A DNA stretch of 53,464 nt, taken from the NCBI GenBank assembly GCA_009840115.1, contig VXOJ01000046.1:1-53464 (forward strand). Direction: 5' to 3'. Positions 26,651-35,415 of the stretch are shown here, piece by piece. This DNA is from Gemmatimonadales bacterium (lineage in GTDB: Bacteria; Gemmatimonadota; Gemmatimonadetes; Palauibacterales; Palauibacteraceae). A model generated the notes under the pieces. It had not been told where the DNA came from and did not search any database. It was given only the letters and a program-made list of their open reading frames with translations. Both the position numbers and the translations under genes were made by a program. Every line of letters begins with the position of its first letter. The first letter of the stretch is position 1.

Positions 26651-27274
26651 TCAGAATCCGGAGAGGATGGCATCCGCGCGGCCGACGAGGGCCCGGTTCA
26701 GGGACAGCCACGCCTCCACCGTCGCGGGATCCGCCCAGCCCGACGCGGCCGCCGCCGCCAGCCCCGAACCCTCCGGCCAGGGACGGCCATCGACGAACTC
26801 GAGCACGTCCTCGAAGGCGGAGAACACGGTGGGGTCCACCTCGGCTCCGATCGAGGCGAGACGCCCGGAGACGGCTCTCCACTCCGCCCGCGTCGCCGCG
26901 TCCGCAGCCAACTGGGGCAGGCGCACGGCACCGGCCAGCGAGCCGCCCAACGGGTCGGCGGCGCCCGCCGACGCGCCCGGCACGATCCAGGTCACGATCT
27001 GCCCCTCGAGCCCGAAGCGCCGGAACTCCTGCAGGCGGTAGAAAAGGGCGAGGGCAAGTTCGCGCTGCAGTTGGGCCGATTCGTCCGCCTCCTGCGTGAG
27101 CCGCCCGAGCCGCTCGTCCTGCCGCTCCACCATGCTCGCCAGCAGGTCCGCGGTCTCGCCATCGGCTCCTGAAGCCGCACCCCGCCCTCCACCGAGAGCG
27201 ATCCCGGCGGCACCCCCCACGACGAGGCCCGCAAGGAGACCCGCGACCGCGGCCGGAACCGGCTTCACCGGCAT
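26651..27274 (-). CDS. Membrane-anchored protein of unknown function
   Basis: GGGAGG lies 4 nt before the ATG at 27274. The 207-residue protein opens with one glycine/alanine-rich transmembrane segment (about 7-30). A predicted coiled-coil helix follows (LLASMVERQDERLGRLTQEADESAQLQRELALALFYRLQEFRR, about 43-86), then a helical domain. I do not recognise the family. It lies 22 bp after the S9 peptidase and 16 bp before the VCBS/ASPIC gene, so the three are probably co-transcribed and may act together at the envelope. Confidence 0.75.
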   Translation of the reverse strand: MPVKPVPAAVAGLLAGLVVGGAAGIALGGGRGAASGADGETADLLASMVERQDERLGRLTQEADESAQLQRELALALFYRLQEFRRFGLEGQIVTWIVPGASAGAADPLGGSLAGAVRLPQLAADAATRAEWRAVSGRLASIGAEVDPTVFSAFEDVLEFVDGRPWPEGSGLAAAAASGWADPATVEAWLSLNRALVGRADAILSGF

Positions 27275-27296
27275 GCCGCCTCCCGCGTTCTCCGCA

Positions 27297-29852
27297 TTAC
27301 CCGCGACCGCCCTCCGTCGTCGTGCGCGCGTCCTCCGCCCCGGCGCCCTTTACGTAGCGGTCGAACCAGTCGATCCAGCGCGCCCACATGTCGAGGTTGT
27401 TCTCGATCGCGCGCGGCGTGTGCGACTCGAAGGGGTACTCGAACAGCGCCGCCGTCTTCCCCAGCCCGGTGAGCGCCTGGATCATGCGCCGCGACTGGAT
27501 GGGATAGGTGCCCGAGTTGTTGTCGTCCGCCCCGTGGTAGAGGAGGAGCGGCGTGTTGATCTGGTCCGCCTTGAAGAACGGCGACATCTCCATGTAGACG
27601 TGGGGCGCCTCCCAGATGTCGCGCGGCTCGGCCTGGAAGCCCATCGGCGTGAGCGAGCGGTTGTAGGCGCCGTCCCCCGCGATCCCCGCCTTGAAGAAGG
27701 GCGTGTGCGCGAGGAAGTTCGCGGTCGCGAAGGCGCCGTAGCTGTGGCCGCCGTGCCCGATCCGGTCCATGTCGACGACGCCGAGCGCGTCCACGGCGCG
27801 GATCGCGGCGTACATCCCGTCGACCATGTTCGAGATGTAGTAGTCGTTGTAGTTCTCGCCCACGATCGGGATGTCGGGATAGACGATCGCGTACCCCTGC
27901 GTGAGCCAGATGTCTGACCAGCGCAGCCAGGTCAGGTTCGTGTACGCGTTGTGGTTGCGCGCGCGGATCGTCGCGTTGTCGAAGTCGTCCTCGCTTCGGT
28001 ACTCGCGGGGATAGGTCCAGAAGACGGCGGGCACCCGCGTGCCATCGACGTAATCGACGGGGAGCGACACCCGCCCCTGGATCTCCAGCCCATCCCGGCG
28101 CGTGAACTCGAAGTCGATGCGCCGCGCGGCGGTGAGTTGCGGGAACGGATCCACGTTCCGCGTCAGGTTCTCCATTCCGCCGCCACGGGTCCACAGATGG
28201 CTGTCCGGGAACGTGTTCTTCCCTTCCCGGCTCACGACCATGCGTTCGAGATCGGCGTCGAGCGGCACGAGCGGCCGGTCGAAGCTGTCCCGCGACCCCT
28301 CGAACAGGCGCTCGGTGGCCCCGTCGGGGATGGAGAGCCGGTCGACGAAGGGCTGCGGCCGGAAGTCCTCCTTCCACCCGTCGCCGCGCAGGTAGGCGCT
28401 CGCCCCGTCCGCCGACACCCACGCGTACTCGAGCCCGTTCCCGGTGCGGGCCGCGAGAAGGTCGCCCGGCAACTCGACGGCATCGGCCGGGTTGTGGAAC
28501 GGCACGAGGGTGTGTCCCTCCGGGTCGCCGCCCCCCAGCGCGTAGTGTACAAGCGCGGCATCGCCATCCCGCCGCACGTCGGCGAAGGCGTGGCGCCCGT
28601 CCGCGGAGTAGGTGACGCCCGAGATCCGGTCATCGCTCGTCGCCACGACCTCCGCATCGCCGTCGCCGAACGGGGCGCGCCGCAGCATGATGCGGTCGGG
28701 GCGGTCGTCGTCCCCGTCGCCCCCGTCTTCCGCTTCCGCGCGCTGCAGGTAGGAGATCCCGCTCCCGTCCGGACGCCACGTCCAGTCGCGCGGGTCCCCG
28801 CCCGATCCGCCGCCGCCCGGCCCGCCGCCGCGCGCGCTTTCCCGCAGTTCGCGTTCCTCCAGCGTGGCGAGCACGTCGCCGCTCTCCACCTCGATGACCT
28901 CGGTGACCCGCGGGAAGCTGGTGTAGCTCGCGATATAGGAGAAGGGACGCGCGAGGCGGGTAGCGATCACGTGCCGCCCGTCGGGACTCGACGACAGCGA
29001 CTCGTACATGCCCGGCTCGCCGACGGCCCGCGGGGACCGGCCGGGCGCCAACTCCACGATCTGGCTGCGCGTGTAGTACTCGAACATGTCCGCGCCGTGC
29101 TCGTCCTCGAGCAGGAAGGGCATCGTGCGCGTCGGCGTGGCCTCCGCCCGCGTGTGACGGATCGTGGGGCCCGAGGGCAGCGCCGGAGACGACGGCGGGG
29201 ATCCGCGGTCCGCCGGGGCCGCGAGGGTGAGGACCGAACCCGACGGCGTCCACTGCAGCATGCGCGAGGGCGCCGATCCCTGGCCGCGCGACGAGGTCCC
29301 GATGGAGGTGATCACGTGGCTGTCGCCGGCCGGCGTCACGCTGCCGTCGCTTGTCTCGGCGATCCAGACTTCCGTGCGCTCCTCCAGGTGGGCGAGGAAG
29401 GCGAGCCGCGAGCCGTCGGGCGACCACATGAGGTCGCTCACGTAGATCCCCTCGGGAAGGTCCACGTCGACGAAGGCGCGCTCGCTCAGCGAGTAGAATC
29501 GAAAGCCGTACAGGCCGTAGATGTCGAGGTGCCAGGGGCGGTCCGTGCGCGCCCGGATCTCGAGCATCCCGAGCCGCAGCGTCTCCTCCCCGACCTCGGC
29601 CAGCGTCGAAAGCTCCGTGGAGAGCGGCACGACGAAGTGATCGCCGTCCGGACTGATGTGGTCCAGCGTCGCGTAGTTGGGGTCGGTCGCGAAGAGATCC
29701 TGCACCGTCGCATCGGGCAGGATGTACCCCTGCGAGATGTCGAGTCCGGCCTTCTCCTCCCCATCCTGCGCGGCCAGCGACGGAGGCGCGGCGCCTGCCG
29801 ACGCCAGAGCCAGAGCGAAGAGGACGGGAAAGCTGCGGAAGATCCTCATCAT
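27297..29852 (-). CDS. Secreted S9-family (prolyl oligopeptidase-like) serine peptidase
   Basis: A start at 29852 (MMRIFRSFPVLF) has GGGAG 4 nt upstream and gives a signal peptide cleaved near SLAAQD. The mature N-terminal two-thirds is a beta-propeller with WSPDGSRLAFLAHLEE, YSADGRHAF and similar strands. The C-terminal hydrolase has GGHSYGA with Ser at about 704, GADDNN with Asp at about 776 and FESHTPR with His at about 811, a complete triad. Length 851 residues fits the secreted Gemmatimonadota-type S9 peptidases. Likely role: breakdown of peptides outside the cytoplasm for nutrition. Confidence 0.93.
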   Translation of the reverse strand: MMRIFRSFPVLFALALASAGAAPPSLAAQDGEEKAGLDISQGYILPDATVQDLFATDPNYATLDHISPDGDHFVVPLSTELSTLAEVGEETLRLGMLEIRARTDRPWHLDIYGLYGFRFYSLSERAFVDVDLPEGIYVSDLMWSPDGSRLAFLAHLEERTEVWIAETSDGSVTPAGDSHVITSIGTSSRGQGSAPSRMLQWTPSGSVLTLAAPADRGSPPSSPALPSGPTIRHTRAEATPTRTMPFLLEDEHGADMFEYYTRSQIVELAPGRSPRAVGEPGMYESLSSSPDGRHVIATRLARPFSYIASYTSFPRVTEVIEVESGDVLATLEERELRESARGGGPGGGGSGGDPRDWTWRPDGSGISYLQRAEAEDGGDGDDDRPDRIMLRRAPFGDGDAEVVATSDDRISGVTYSADGRHAFADVRRDGDAALVHYALGGGDPEGHTLVPFHNPADAVELPGDLLAARTGNGLEYAWVSADGASAYLRGDGWKEDFRPQPFVDRLSIPDGATERLFEGSRDSFDRPLVPLDADLERMVVSREGKNTFPDSHLWTRGGGMENLTRNVDPFPQLTAARRIDFEFTRRDGLEIQGRVSLPVDYVDGTRVPAVFWTYPREYRSEDDFDNATIRARNHNAYTNLTWLRWSDIWLTQGYAIVYPDIPIVGENYNDYYISNMVDGMYAAIRAVDALGVVDMDRIGHGGHSYGAFATANFLAHTPFFKAGIAGDGAYNRSLTPMGFQAEPRDIWEAPHVYMEMSPFFKADQINTPLLLYHGADDNNSGTYPIQSRRMIQALTGLGKTAALFEYPFESHTPRAIENNLDMWARWIDWFDRYVKGAGAEDARTTTEGGRG

Positions 29853-30009
29853 CGAACTCCCGGGACGAGGTGGGGATGGGCGAAGGTTCAAGCTGGACCC
29901 CCCCGACGACCCTTCGCAAGCGGGCATGCGCGGCGCGCCAGCCGCATTTACGTTGCGGCGGCCCGCAACCCCGGCCGTACCATCGAACCACCCCGACACG
30001 GGAGGACAA

Positions 30010-30540
30010 GTGAGGCTTCAGCCGCGCTCGCATCACCCCCGCCGGCCCCCAGGCGCGTGCCTGGCCGGTCTCGCCATCTGGCTCGGTTTCGGATGCCAAT
30101 CGGCTCCTGCGCCGCTGACGGAGGAATATGCCGCGGCGATGCGCGACAGCGTATCGGCGACGCTCGAGGAGTTCCGGGCCATGGGAGTCGCCGGGGCATG
30201 GGAGGCCGCCGGCGACTTCTACTCGGACTCGCCCGCGTTCCGCTTCTACGAGAACGGGGAACTGCGTTACGAGTCGGCCGACGACGTGCGCGCCGCCCTC
30301 GCGGACCTCGGTTTGGGGGCGCAGCTCACGACGGAGTACTCGGATACGGACATCGAGCCGTTGGCGCCCGGCCTCGCCCAGGTCCGGTCCCGGTTCGAAA
30401 GCACGCTTCGCGGGGAGGACGGATCCGAAATCAGCTACGGGGGCGCGGTGACGATGCTGTGGGTCCACGAGCGGGGAGGCTGGCGGATCCTGAGCGGCCA
30501 CTCCTCGGCCCCGGTCCCGCGCGGAGGGCCGCAGCCCTAG
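30010..30540 (+). CDS. Lipoprotein with NTF2-like (SnoaL/DUF4440) domain
   Basis: A GTG start at 30010 is backed by GGGAGGA 4 nt upstream. The 176-residue product has a basic leader, a hydrophobic stretch (GACLAGLAIWLGF) and a lipobox-like GFGC. The mature part fits the NTF2-like fold: a first helix EEYAAAMRDSVSATLEEFRAM, then FYSDSPAFRFYENGEL and a late GGAVTMLWVHERGGWRILSGHSS, where the 'xGWRIxxxH' ending is characteristic of DUF4440/SnoaL-like proteins. No enzymatic residue can be assigned. The TPR gene begins 2 bp after the stop, implying co-translation. Confidence 0.82.
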   Translation: MRLQPRSHHPRRPPGACLAGLAIWLGFGCQSAPAPLTEEYAAAMRDSVSATLEEFRAMGVAGAWEAAGDFYSDSPAFRFYENGELRYESADDVRAALADLGLGAQLTTEYSDTDIEPLAPGLAQVRSRFESTLRGEDGSEISYGGAVTMLWVHERGGWRILSGHSSAPVPRGGPQP

Positions 30541-30542
30541 CC

Positions 30543-31112
30543 ATGCCGGACAATACGCCCCCCGAAACCGGCGCCGCCTCCCGCGACGCCGTCGAGTCGC
30601 TCATCCGGCGGGGGATGGCCGCGCGGCGGGAGGACCGGCCGGACGAGGCGATGCGGCATATGAAGGCGGCCGTGGCGCTCGCCCGCTTCGGCCAGGATCC
30701 GCTCGCGCTCGCCCGTGCCCTTCACGGACAGGCGAACGTCGAACGCGACCTGGGACGGCTCGATGCCGCCCTCCAGTTGTACCTCGAAGCCGTCCCGCTC
30801 TGCCGGCGGGGGAACGACCCGCTCGTCCTCGCCCACACCGTGCGCCACCTGGGGGATGTCCTCCGGGAAATGGGCGATCTCAACGCGGCGCGGCGGTGCT
30901 ACGCCGAGACGCTGGCGCTGTACCGGGCGGACCCGGACGCCCCGCCGCTCGATGTGGCCAATGCGGTGCGGCCCGCAGCCATCCTGTGCGAGGCGCTGGG
31001 CGAGGCCGGTGAGGCCCGGGCGCTGTGGCGCGAGGCCGGCGACCTGTACGGCCGGGCCGGCGTCGAGGCCGGCGTGTCCGAGAGCGCGGCCCGTCTCGAG
31101 CGGCTCGGCTGA
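30543..31112 (+). CDS. Tetratricopeptide repeat protein
   Basis: A 189-residue cytoplasmic helical protein with about four TPR-like units. Examples are LARALHGQANVERDLGRLDAALQLYLEAVPL and LAHTVRHLGDVLREMGDLNAARRCYAETLALYR. TPRs mediate protein-protein contact; the partner is unknown. It follows the NTF2-like lipoprotein after 2 bp and precedes the Tat-exported PLP enzyme by 122 bp. Confidence 0.82.
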   Translation: MPDNTPPETGAASRDAVESLIRRGMAARREDRPDEAMRHMKAAVALARFGQDPLALARALHGQANVERDLGRLDAALQLYLEAVPLCRRGNDPLVLAHTVRHLGDVLREMGDLNAARRCYAETLALYRADPDAPPLDVANAVRPAAILCEALGEAGEARALWREAGDLYGRAGVEAGVSESAARLERLG

Positions 31113-31234
31113 CATCCCGCCGGGGGCGACGCCCGACGTCCCTCCGTCTTGCCAGAGCCGGACGTTTCGACCACCCTGAATCGGTTTGGCGGAGTCGATC
31201 CGCCGCGAGGGAAAGTTCCGAGGAGGGCGCGCAA

Positions 31235-32599
31235 ATGCTGCGGAATCATGGTCTGAACCGTCGGGCGTTTCTCAAGAGCACCGGAGCCACCGCCGTTCTG
31301 GGCGCCGTCGGCGCGCGTTCGGCGCTCGCGAGCGAGGTCGCCGCGAGCGAGGTCGCCCCGGTCGGGATCGGGGCTACCCCCGAGGAGTTCGACTTCGACG
31401 AGGTCTACGACCGGCGCGGAAGCGACTGCGTCAAGTGGGATCGCGCGATCGAGCAGTTCGGCCCGGAGCTCGAGGTCGGCATGGGGATCGCCGACATGGA
31501 CTTCCGCGCCGCACCGTGCATCACCAAGGCGATCGCCGAGCGCGCCGCGCATGAGAACTGGGGCTACCAGCACCGCGACAGTTCCTTCACCGACGCGGTC
31601 GTGGCCTGGAACCAGCGCCGCTACGACCTCGACATCGACCCATCGACGATCGTCTGGACCAGCGGCGTCCACCCCGGAATCATCGCGGGACTGCACACCT
31701 TCGCGCCTCCCGGCAGCCGAGTCCTCATGACGACGCCGACCTACAACGGCTTCTACTCGGACCTTCGCTTCGCGCGGAACGTCGCCGAGGACAGCGAGAT
31801 GAAGGTGGTCGACGGCGTCTACGAGATCGACTGGGACGACTTCGAGCGCCGCGTGCAGCGGGTCCACGCCTTCGTCCTCTGCAACCCGCAGAACCCGACC
31901 GGAAACTGCTGGTCGGCGGAAGACATGACCCGAATGGGCGAGATCTGTCTCGAGCACGGCGTGCCCGTGCTCTCCGACGAAATCCACTGCGATTTCGTGA
32001 CGAAGGGTCAGAAGTACACGCCGTTCGCCAGCCTCGACCCGAAGATCGTCGACAACAGCGTCACCTTCAAATCCAACAGCAAGACGTTCAGCCTCGCCGC
32101 CAACAAGGTCGCCTGGTACTTCTCGACCAACCCCGCCTTCATGACACGCCTGCGCCAGTACACGCGGGCCGACCTGAGCACGATCGGCATGGTCGCGGCC
32201 CGCGCCGCCAACAACGAAGGGGACGAATGGCTCGACCAGCTGCTCGTCTACCTCGACGGCAACCACGACCTCACCGAGTCCTACATTCGGGAGAACGTGC
32301 CGGGCGTGAAGTACACGAAGGCGCAGGGCACCTTCCTCGCCTGGCTCGACATGGGCGACCTGATGGACCGGATCGACGCGCAGGGGAAGGCGGACTACGA
32401 GAACCGGACCGCGGCGCAGCCGGTGTCGCCGGAGACCGTCCTGCAGCGCTGGCTGGCCGAGAACGCGCGCATCTATCTCAACAACGGGCCCAGCTACGGG
32501 ACCGGCGGCGAGAGGCACATGCGGATGAACATCGCGACCTCGCGCACGCTCGTGAAGCGCGCCCTCGACAACCTGTCCAACGCCGTCGCGGCGCTCTAG
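31235..32599 (+). CDS. Tat-exported PLP-dependent MalY/PatB-like cystathionine beta-lyase or aminotransferase
   Basis: A class I/II fold PLP enzyme of 454 residues. AGGAGG lies 8 nt before the ATG at 31235. The N-terminus NRRAFLKSTGATAVLGAVGA is a twin-arginine signal, so the enzyme is probably exported folded with its cofactor. The catalytic part starts like PatB/MalY: FDFDEVYDRRGSDCVKWD and GMGIADMDFRAAPC. It continues with NPQNPTGNCW and SDEIHCDF, and the PLP-lysine segment SNSKTFSLAANKVAW. Known MalY/PatB proteins cleave cystathionine or cysteine conjugates in the cytoplasm. Export of such an enzyme is unusual, though Tat-bearing versions exist in databases. Substrate not assignable. Confidence 0.9.
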   Translation: MLRNHGLNRRAFLKSTGATAVLGAVGARSALASEVAASEVAPVGIGATPEEFDFDEVYDRRGSDCVKWDRAIEQFGPELEVGMGIADMDFRAAPCITKAIAERAAHENWGYQHRDSSFTDAVVAWNQRRYDLDIDPSTIVWTSGVHPGIIAGLHTFAPPGSRVLMTTPTYNGFYSDLRFARNVAEDSEMKVVDGVYEIDWDDFERRVQRVHAFVLCNPQNPTGNCWSAEDMTRMGEICLEHGVPVLSDEIHCDFVTKGQKYTPFASLDPKIVDNSVTFKSNSKTFSLAANKVAWYFSTNPAFMTRLRQYTRADLSTIGMVAARAANNEGDEWLDQLLVYLDGNHDLTESYIRENVPGVKYTKAQGTFLAWLDMGDLMDRIDAQGKADYENRTAAQPVSPETVLQRWLAENARIYLNNGPSYGTGGERHMRMNIATSRTLVKRALDNLSNAVAAL

Positions 32600-32636
32600 A
32601 GGATCGGGCGGCAACGCGGTAACAGAGACGCCCGGT

Positions 32637-33050
32637 ATGGCGCGCGCGGTCGCGTCCTTTCAGGTCACCGGATGGGATCAGGGGGAGCCCGAGTCGAGCG
32701 CCGAAGGGCCGACCCTGTCGCACGCCACGGTGCTGAAGCGGTTCGGCGGGGACCTCGTCGCCGAAAGCGAGGCCCGGCTCCTGATGTGCCAGGCGGATGT
32801 GGCGGATATCACCGCGGGAGCGGGCTACATCGCCCGCGAAGTCGTGCGGGGAGCGCTCGACGGACGGGAAGGGACGTTCGTCATGCAGCACTGGGGGCTG
32901 AGCGCGGAGGGCCGCGAACGGACGGGTGGACAGATCGTGCCGGGCTCGGCGACCGGCGATCTGAAGGGACTGACGGGCTCGGTCGAGATCGCCGTCGACG
33001 GCGACGGAGCGCACACGCTGACGATCGACTACGAACTTCCGGACGCGTGA
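32637..33050 (+). CDS. DUF3224 family protein
   Basis: A 137-residue beta-rich protein. ASFQVTGWDQGEPE, LSHATVLKRFGGDLVAESEARLLM, REGTFVMQHWGLSA and IVPGSATGDLKGLTG follow the DUF3224 consensus closely. The fold is a small barrel, possibly a lyase-like or lipocalin-like scaffold; no function is established. It follows the PLP enzyme after 37 bp on the same strand and may share its transcript. Confidence 0.88.
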   Translation: MARAVASFQVTGWDQGEPESSAEGPTLSHATVLKRFGGDLVAESEARLLMCQADVADITAGAGYIAREVVRGALDGREGTFVMQHWGLSAEGRERTGGQIVPGSATGDLKGLTGSVEIAVDGDGAHTLTIDYELPDA

Positions 33051-33172
33051 GGCGGCGGGAGGCGCCGCGACCCGGCGTGACGACTTGCCGCCCGCTTCCG
33101 GTTTTGACACCGTAACTTCAGCGCAATGCCGGGCGAGGCAGACCGGCGTTTCTACCTGAGAGGGATAGTACG

Positions 33173-34780
33173 ATGAAAAGATGGTTCCCGATGCTTCCGG
33201 CGTTCCTCCTCGGCGCGGTGCTGGCGACGGTTCCCGCGCAGGTCGAGGCACAGTTCGACGAGGTCGGATCGATCACCTTCCCGACCTCCGCCACGGGCGA
33301 GGCCCAACAGCACTTCCTCCGGGGCGTGGCGATCCTGCACAGCTTCGGCTGGAAGCAGGCGCGGGAGCAGTTCCACGCGGCACAGGAACTGGATCCCGAC
33401 TTCGCGATGGCCTACTGGGGCGAGTCGCTCGCCTACAATCACCCGCTCGTGTCCCAGATGGACCCCACCGAGCCGCGCAAGGCGCTGGAAAGGCTGGGCG
33501 CGACACCGGCCGAGCGTCTCGCGAAGGCGCCGACGGATCGGGAGAAGGGCTTCCTGAAGGCGGTCGAGATCCTGTGGAGCGAACAGGACCACGTCGACCG
33601 GCGCGTGGGATACATGGAGGCGATGAGAGACCTGTACGAGGCCTATCCGGAGGACTCGGAGATCGCGGCCTTCTACGCCCTGTCCCTCCTCAGCGCGACG
33701 TCGGCGACGCGCGACCTGAGCAACCGCTGGAACGTGATGGCGGGGACGATCGCGCTGCGCCTGTTCAACGCCAATCCGCTGCACCCGGGCGCGGCGCACT
33801 ACACGATCCATTCCTTCGACAATCCGATCATGGCCCCGCTCGCGCTGGACGCGGCCTACGCCTTCGCGGACATCGCGCCGGCGGTTTCCCACGCGCGGCA
33901 CATGCCGACGCACATCTTCATCCAGCACGGGATGTGGGAACGCGTGTCCGGCAACAACCAGTCGGCCTACGACGTGGCGCAGGAGCTGTGGCAGCCCGGC
34001 GACGCGGTGGGCGACGCGGTGCACTCGCTCGACTGGGGGCAGTACGGCGACCTCCAGCGCGGCGACTACGAGAAGGCGCGGCTGTGGATGGACCGGCTCG
34101 CGGACATGGTCGACAACGAGGGCTTCGCGACGACCGGCGGGGCGCGCGGCGCGGCCGGCATCGCGCGGGCGCAGGGCGCCGTCGCGCTCCTCAAGGCGCG
34201 CTACATCGTCGAGACCGAGCAGTGGGAGACGCAGCCGATCACGGAGGACTCCCCGGCGCACGAACTGCTGGCCACGGGACTCAGCGCCCACCGCATGGGC
34301 GACCAGGCGATCGTCACCGAGGCGGAGGCCGCCCTGAAGGAGCTGTCGGACGGCGACGGCTACACCCACGTCATGCACAAGCAGGTCGGAGCGCTGCGGC
34401 ACGCGGCGATGGGGCACCCCGACGTGGCGATCGGTCTCATGGACGAGGCCGAGGCCGAGGTCATGAGCATGGCGCCCCCGCGCGGCTCGGCGAGTCCGGT
34501 GAAGCCCGTCCATGAACTGTACGGCGAGATGCTGCTCGAGCTCGGCATGCCGGAGAAGGCGGTCGACAAGTTCGAGACGTCCCTGCTCCGCATGCCGAAC
34601 CGGCCGCGTTCGCTGCTCGGCCTGGCCCGGGCGCACGCCGCCAACGGCGACGTGGTGCTCGCCGCGGAGGCCTACGCGAAGGTCGCCGATCTGTGGAGCG
34701 GTCTCGCGCACGCCGGCCTCATGGAGGCCGAGGCCTTCCTGAACGAGGCCGAGAGCGAGGGGAACCCGGGGAACCGGTAG
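33173..34780 (+). CDS. Secreted TPR-rich protein
   Basis: A 535-residue exported protein with signal peptide MKRWFPMLPAFLLGAVLATVPAQVEA. The mature part has TPR-like helix pairs at both ends (AQQHFLRGVAILHSFGWKQAREQFHAAQELDPDFAMAYWGESL; LYGEMLLELGMPEKAVDKFETSLLRMPNRPRSLLGLARAH). A conserved His-rich middle (HPGAAHYTIHSFDNP, HARHMPTHIFIQHGMW) resembles secreted 'tetratricopeptide repeat' proteins of Gemmatimonadota and relatives. The His/Asp cluster could bind metal, which is inference. A TTGACA (33104-33109) precedes it, but no convincing -10 box matches. Confidence 0.82.
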   Translation: MKRWFPMLPAFLLGAVLATVPAQVEAQFDEVGSITFPTSATGEAQQHFLRGVAILHSFGWKQAREQFHAAQELDPDFAMAYWGESLAYNHPLVSQMDPTEPRKALERLGATPAERLAKAPTDREKGFLKAVEILWSEQDHVDRRVGYMEAMRDLYEAYPEDSEIAAFYALSLLSATSATRDLSNRWNVMAGTIALRLFNANPLHPGAAHYTIHSFDNPIMAPLALDAAYAFADIAPAVSHARHMPTHIFIQHGMWERVSGNNQSAYDVAQELWQPGDAVGDAVHSLDWGQYGDLQRGDYEKARLWMDRLADMVDNEGFATTGGARGAAGIARAQGAVALLKARYIVETEQWETQPITEDSPAHELLATGLSAHRMGDQAIVTEAEAALKELSDGDGYTHVMHKQVGALRHAAMGHPDVAIGLMDEAEAEVMSMAPPRGSASPVKPVHELYGEMLLELGMPEKAVDKFETSLLRMPNRPRSLLGLARAHAANGDVVLAAEAYAKVADLWSGLAHAGLMEAEAFLNEAESEGNPGNR

Positions 34781-34799
34781 CGACCTCCCCCATCCACCG

Positions 34800-34835
34800 G
34801 GCCCCGTCGCGAAGGGGTCCGGGGCCGGATCCGGC
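34800..34835. terminator. GC-rich hairpins between convergent genes
   Basis: GGCCCC (34800-34805) pairs with GGGGCC (34821-34826), and GCCGGATCCGGC (34824-34835) is a perfect palindrome next to it. They fill most of the 55-bp gap between two convergent genes, so a termination role is plausible. No T-tract is seen. Confidence 0.4.
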
Positions 34836-35315
34836 TCAGTAGAGCGCGAGCAGATCCAGGATGGGGACCCTCAGTAGCGCCGACCGGCCCGTCCGGACCC
34901 TCACGAGCATGTCGAGGGTCTGGAGGGGCCGGAGTTTTTCCGCCGCCGCCAGCAGTTCCTGCGGGACGGCGATATAGACGAGGCCGTCCCCGGGATCGGG
35001 CGCCCGCGCGAGCAGGAAGGGTTCCCCCTCGTAGAAGTCGATCCGCTCCGGTTCGGCCCGCTCCAGCGACAGGAACCGGACCGTCCAGCGGAGGCGCGCG
35101 CCGGCATACTCATCCGGGTTCGCGCGCAGGGCGGCGGCCGAGACGCCGGTCAGGACGCCGCCGTCGACACCGACCGTATCGCCGTCGACCCCGCCTTCGC
35201 GCACCTGCGCGGCCGCAGGGGGCGCGTACCAGCACGCCAGGACGACGGGCAGGAGAAGCCGGCGTCGCAAGCGACCGCGGCGAGACGTTTTTCTGGTAAG
35301 GATCCGGTCCTCCAC
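34836..35315 (-). CDS. Secreted protein of unknown function
   Basis: A GTG start at 35315 with GAGGA about 8 nt upstream gives a 159-residue product. It has a basic leader (RRGRLRRR) and a signal peptide ending near APPAAAQV. The mature part includes LRANPDEYAGARLRWTVRFLSLERAEPERIDFYEGEPFLLARAPD and VYIAVPQELLAAAEKLRPLQTLDMLVRVRTGRSALLRVPILDLLALY. This is an OB-like beta pattern reminiscent of small domains that follow 'VSAxxLxxNPxxYxGxxV', but I cannot name the family. It is divergent from the outer-membrane protein gene. Confidence 0.78.
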   Translation of the reverse strand: MEDRILTRKTSRRGRLRRRLLLPVVLACWYAPPAAAQVREGGVDGDTVGVDGGVLTGVSAAALRANPDEYAGARLRWTVRFLSLERAEPERIDFYEGEPFLLARAPDPGDGLVYIAVPQELLAAAEKLRPLQTLDMLVRVRTGRSALLRVPILDLLALY

Positions 35316-35415
35316 CTACATTCCTCGCGCCGCGACCCCGTCGTGAGACTCGTGAGACGGGGCCGTTTCCGTTCGAGATCCGACTCATCCAAGATATGGA
35401 ATCCGCGTCAACCCA

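Noticed and set aside
24451..27099. Long plus-strand frame opposite the VCBS/ASPIC gene
   Set aside because: The opposite strand shows repeated calcium-loop motifs, so this is antisense noise.
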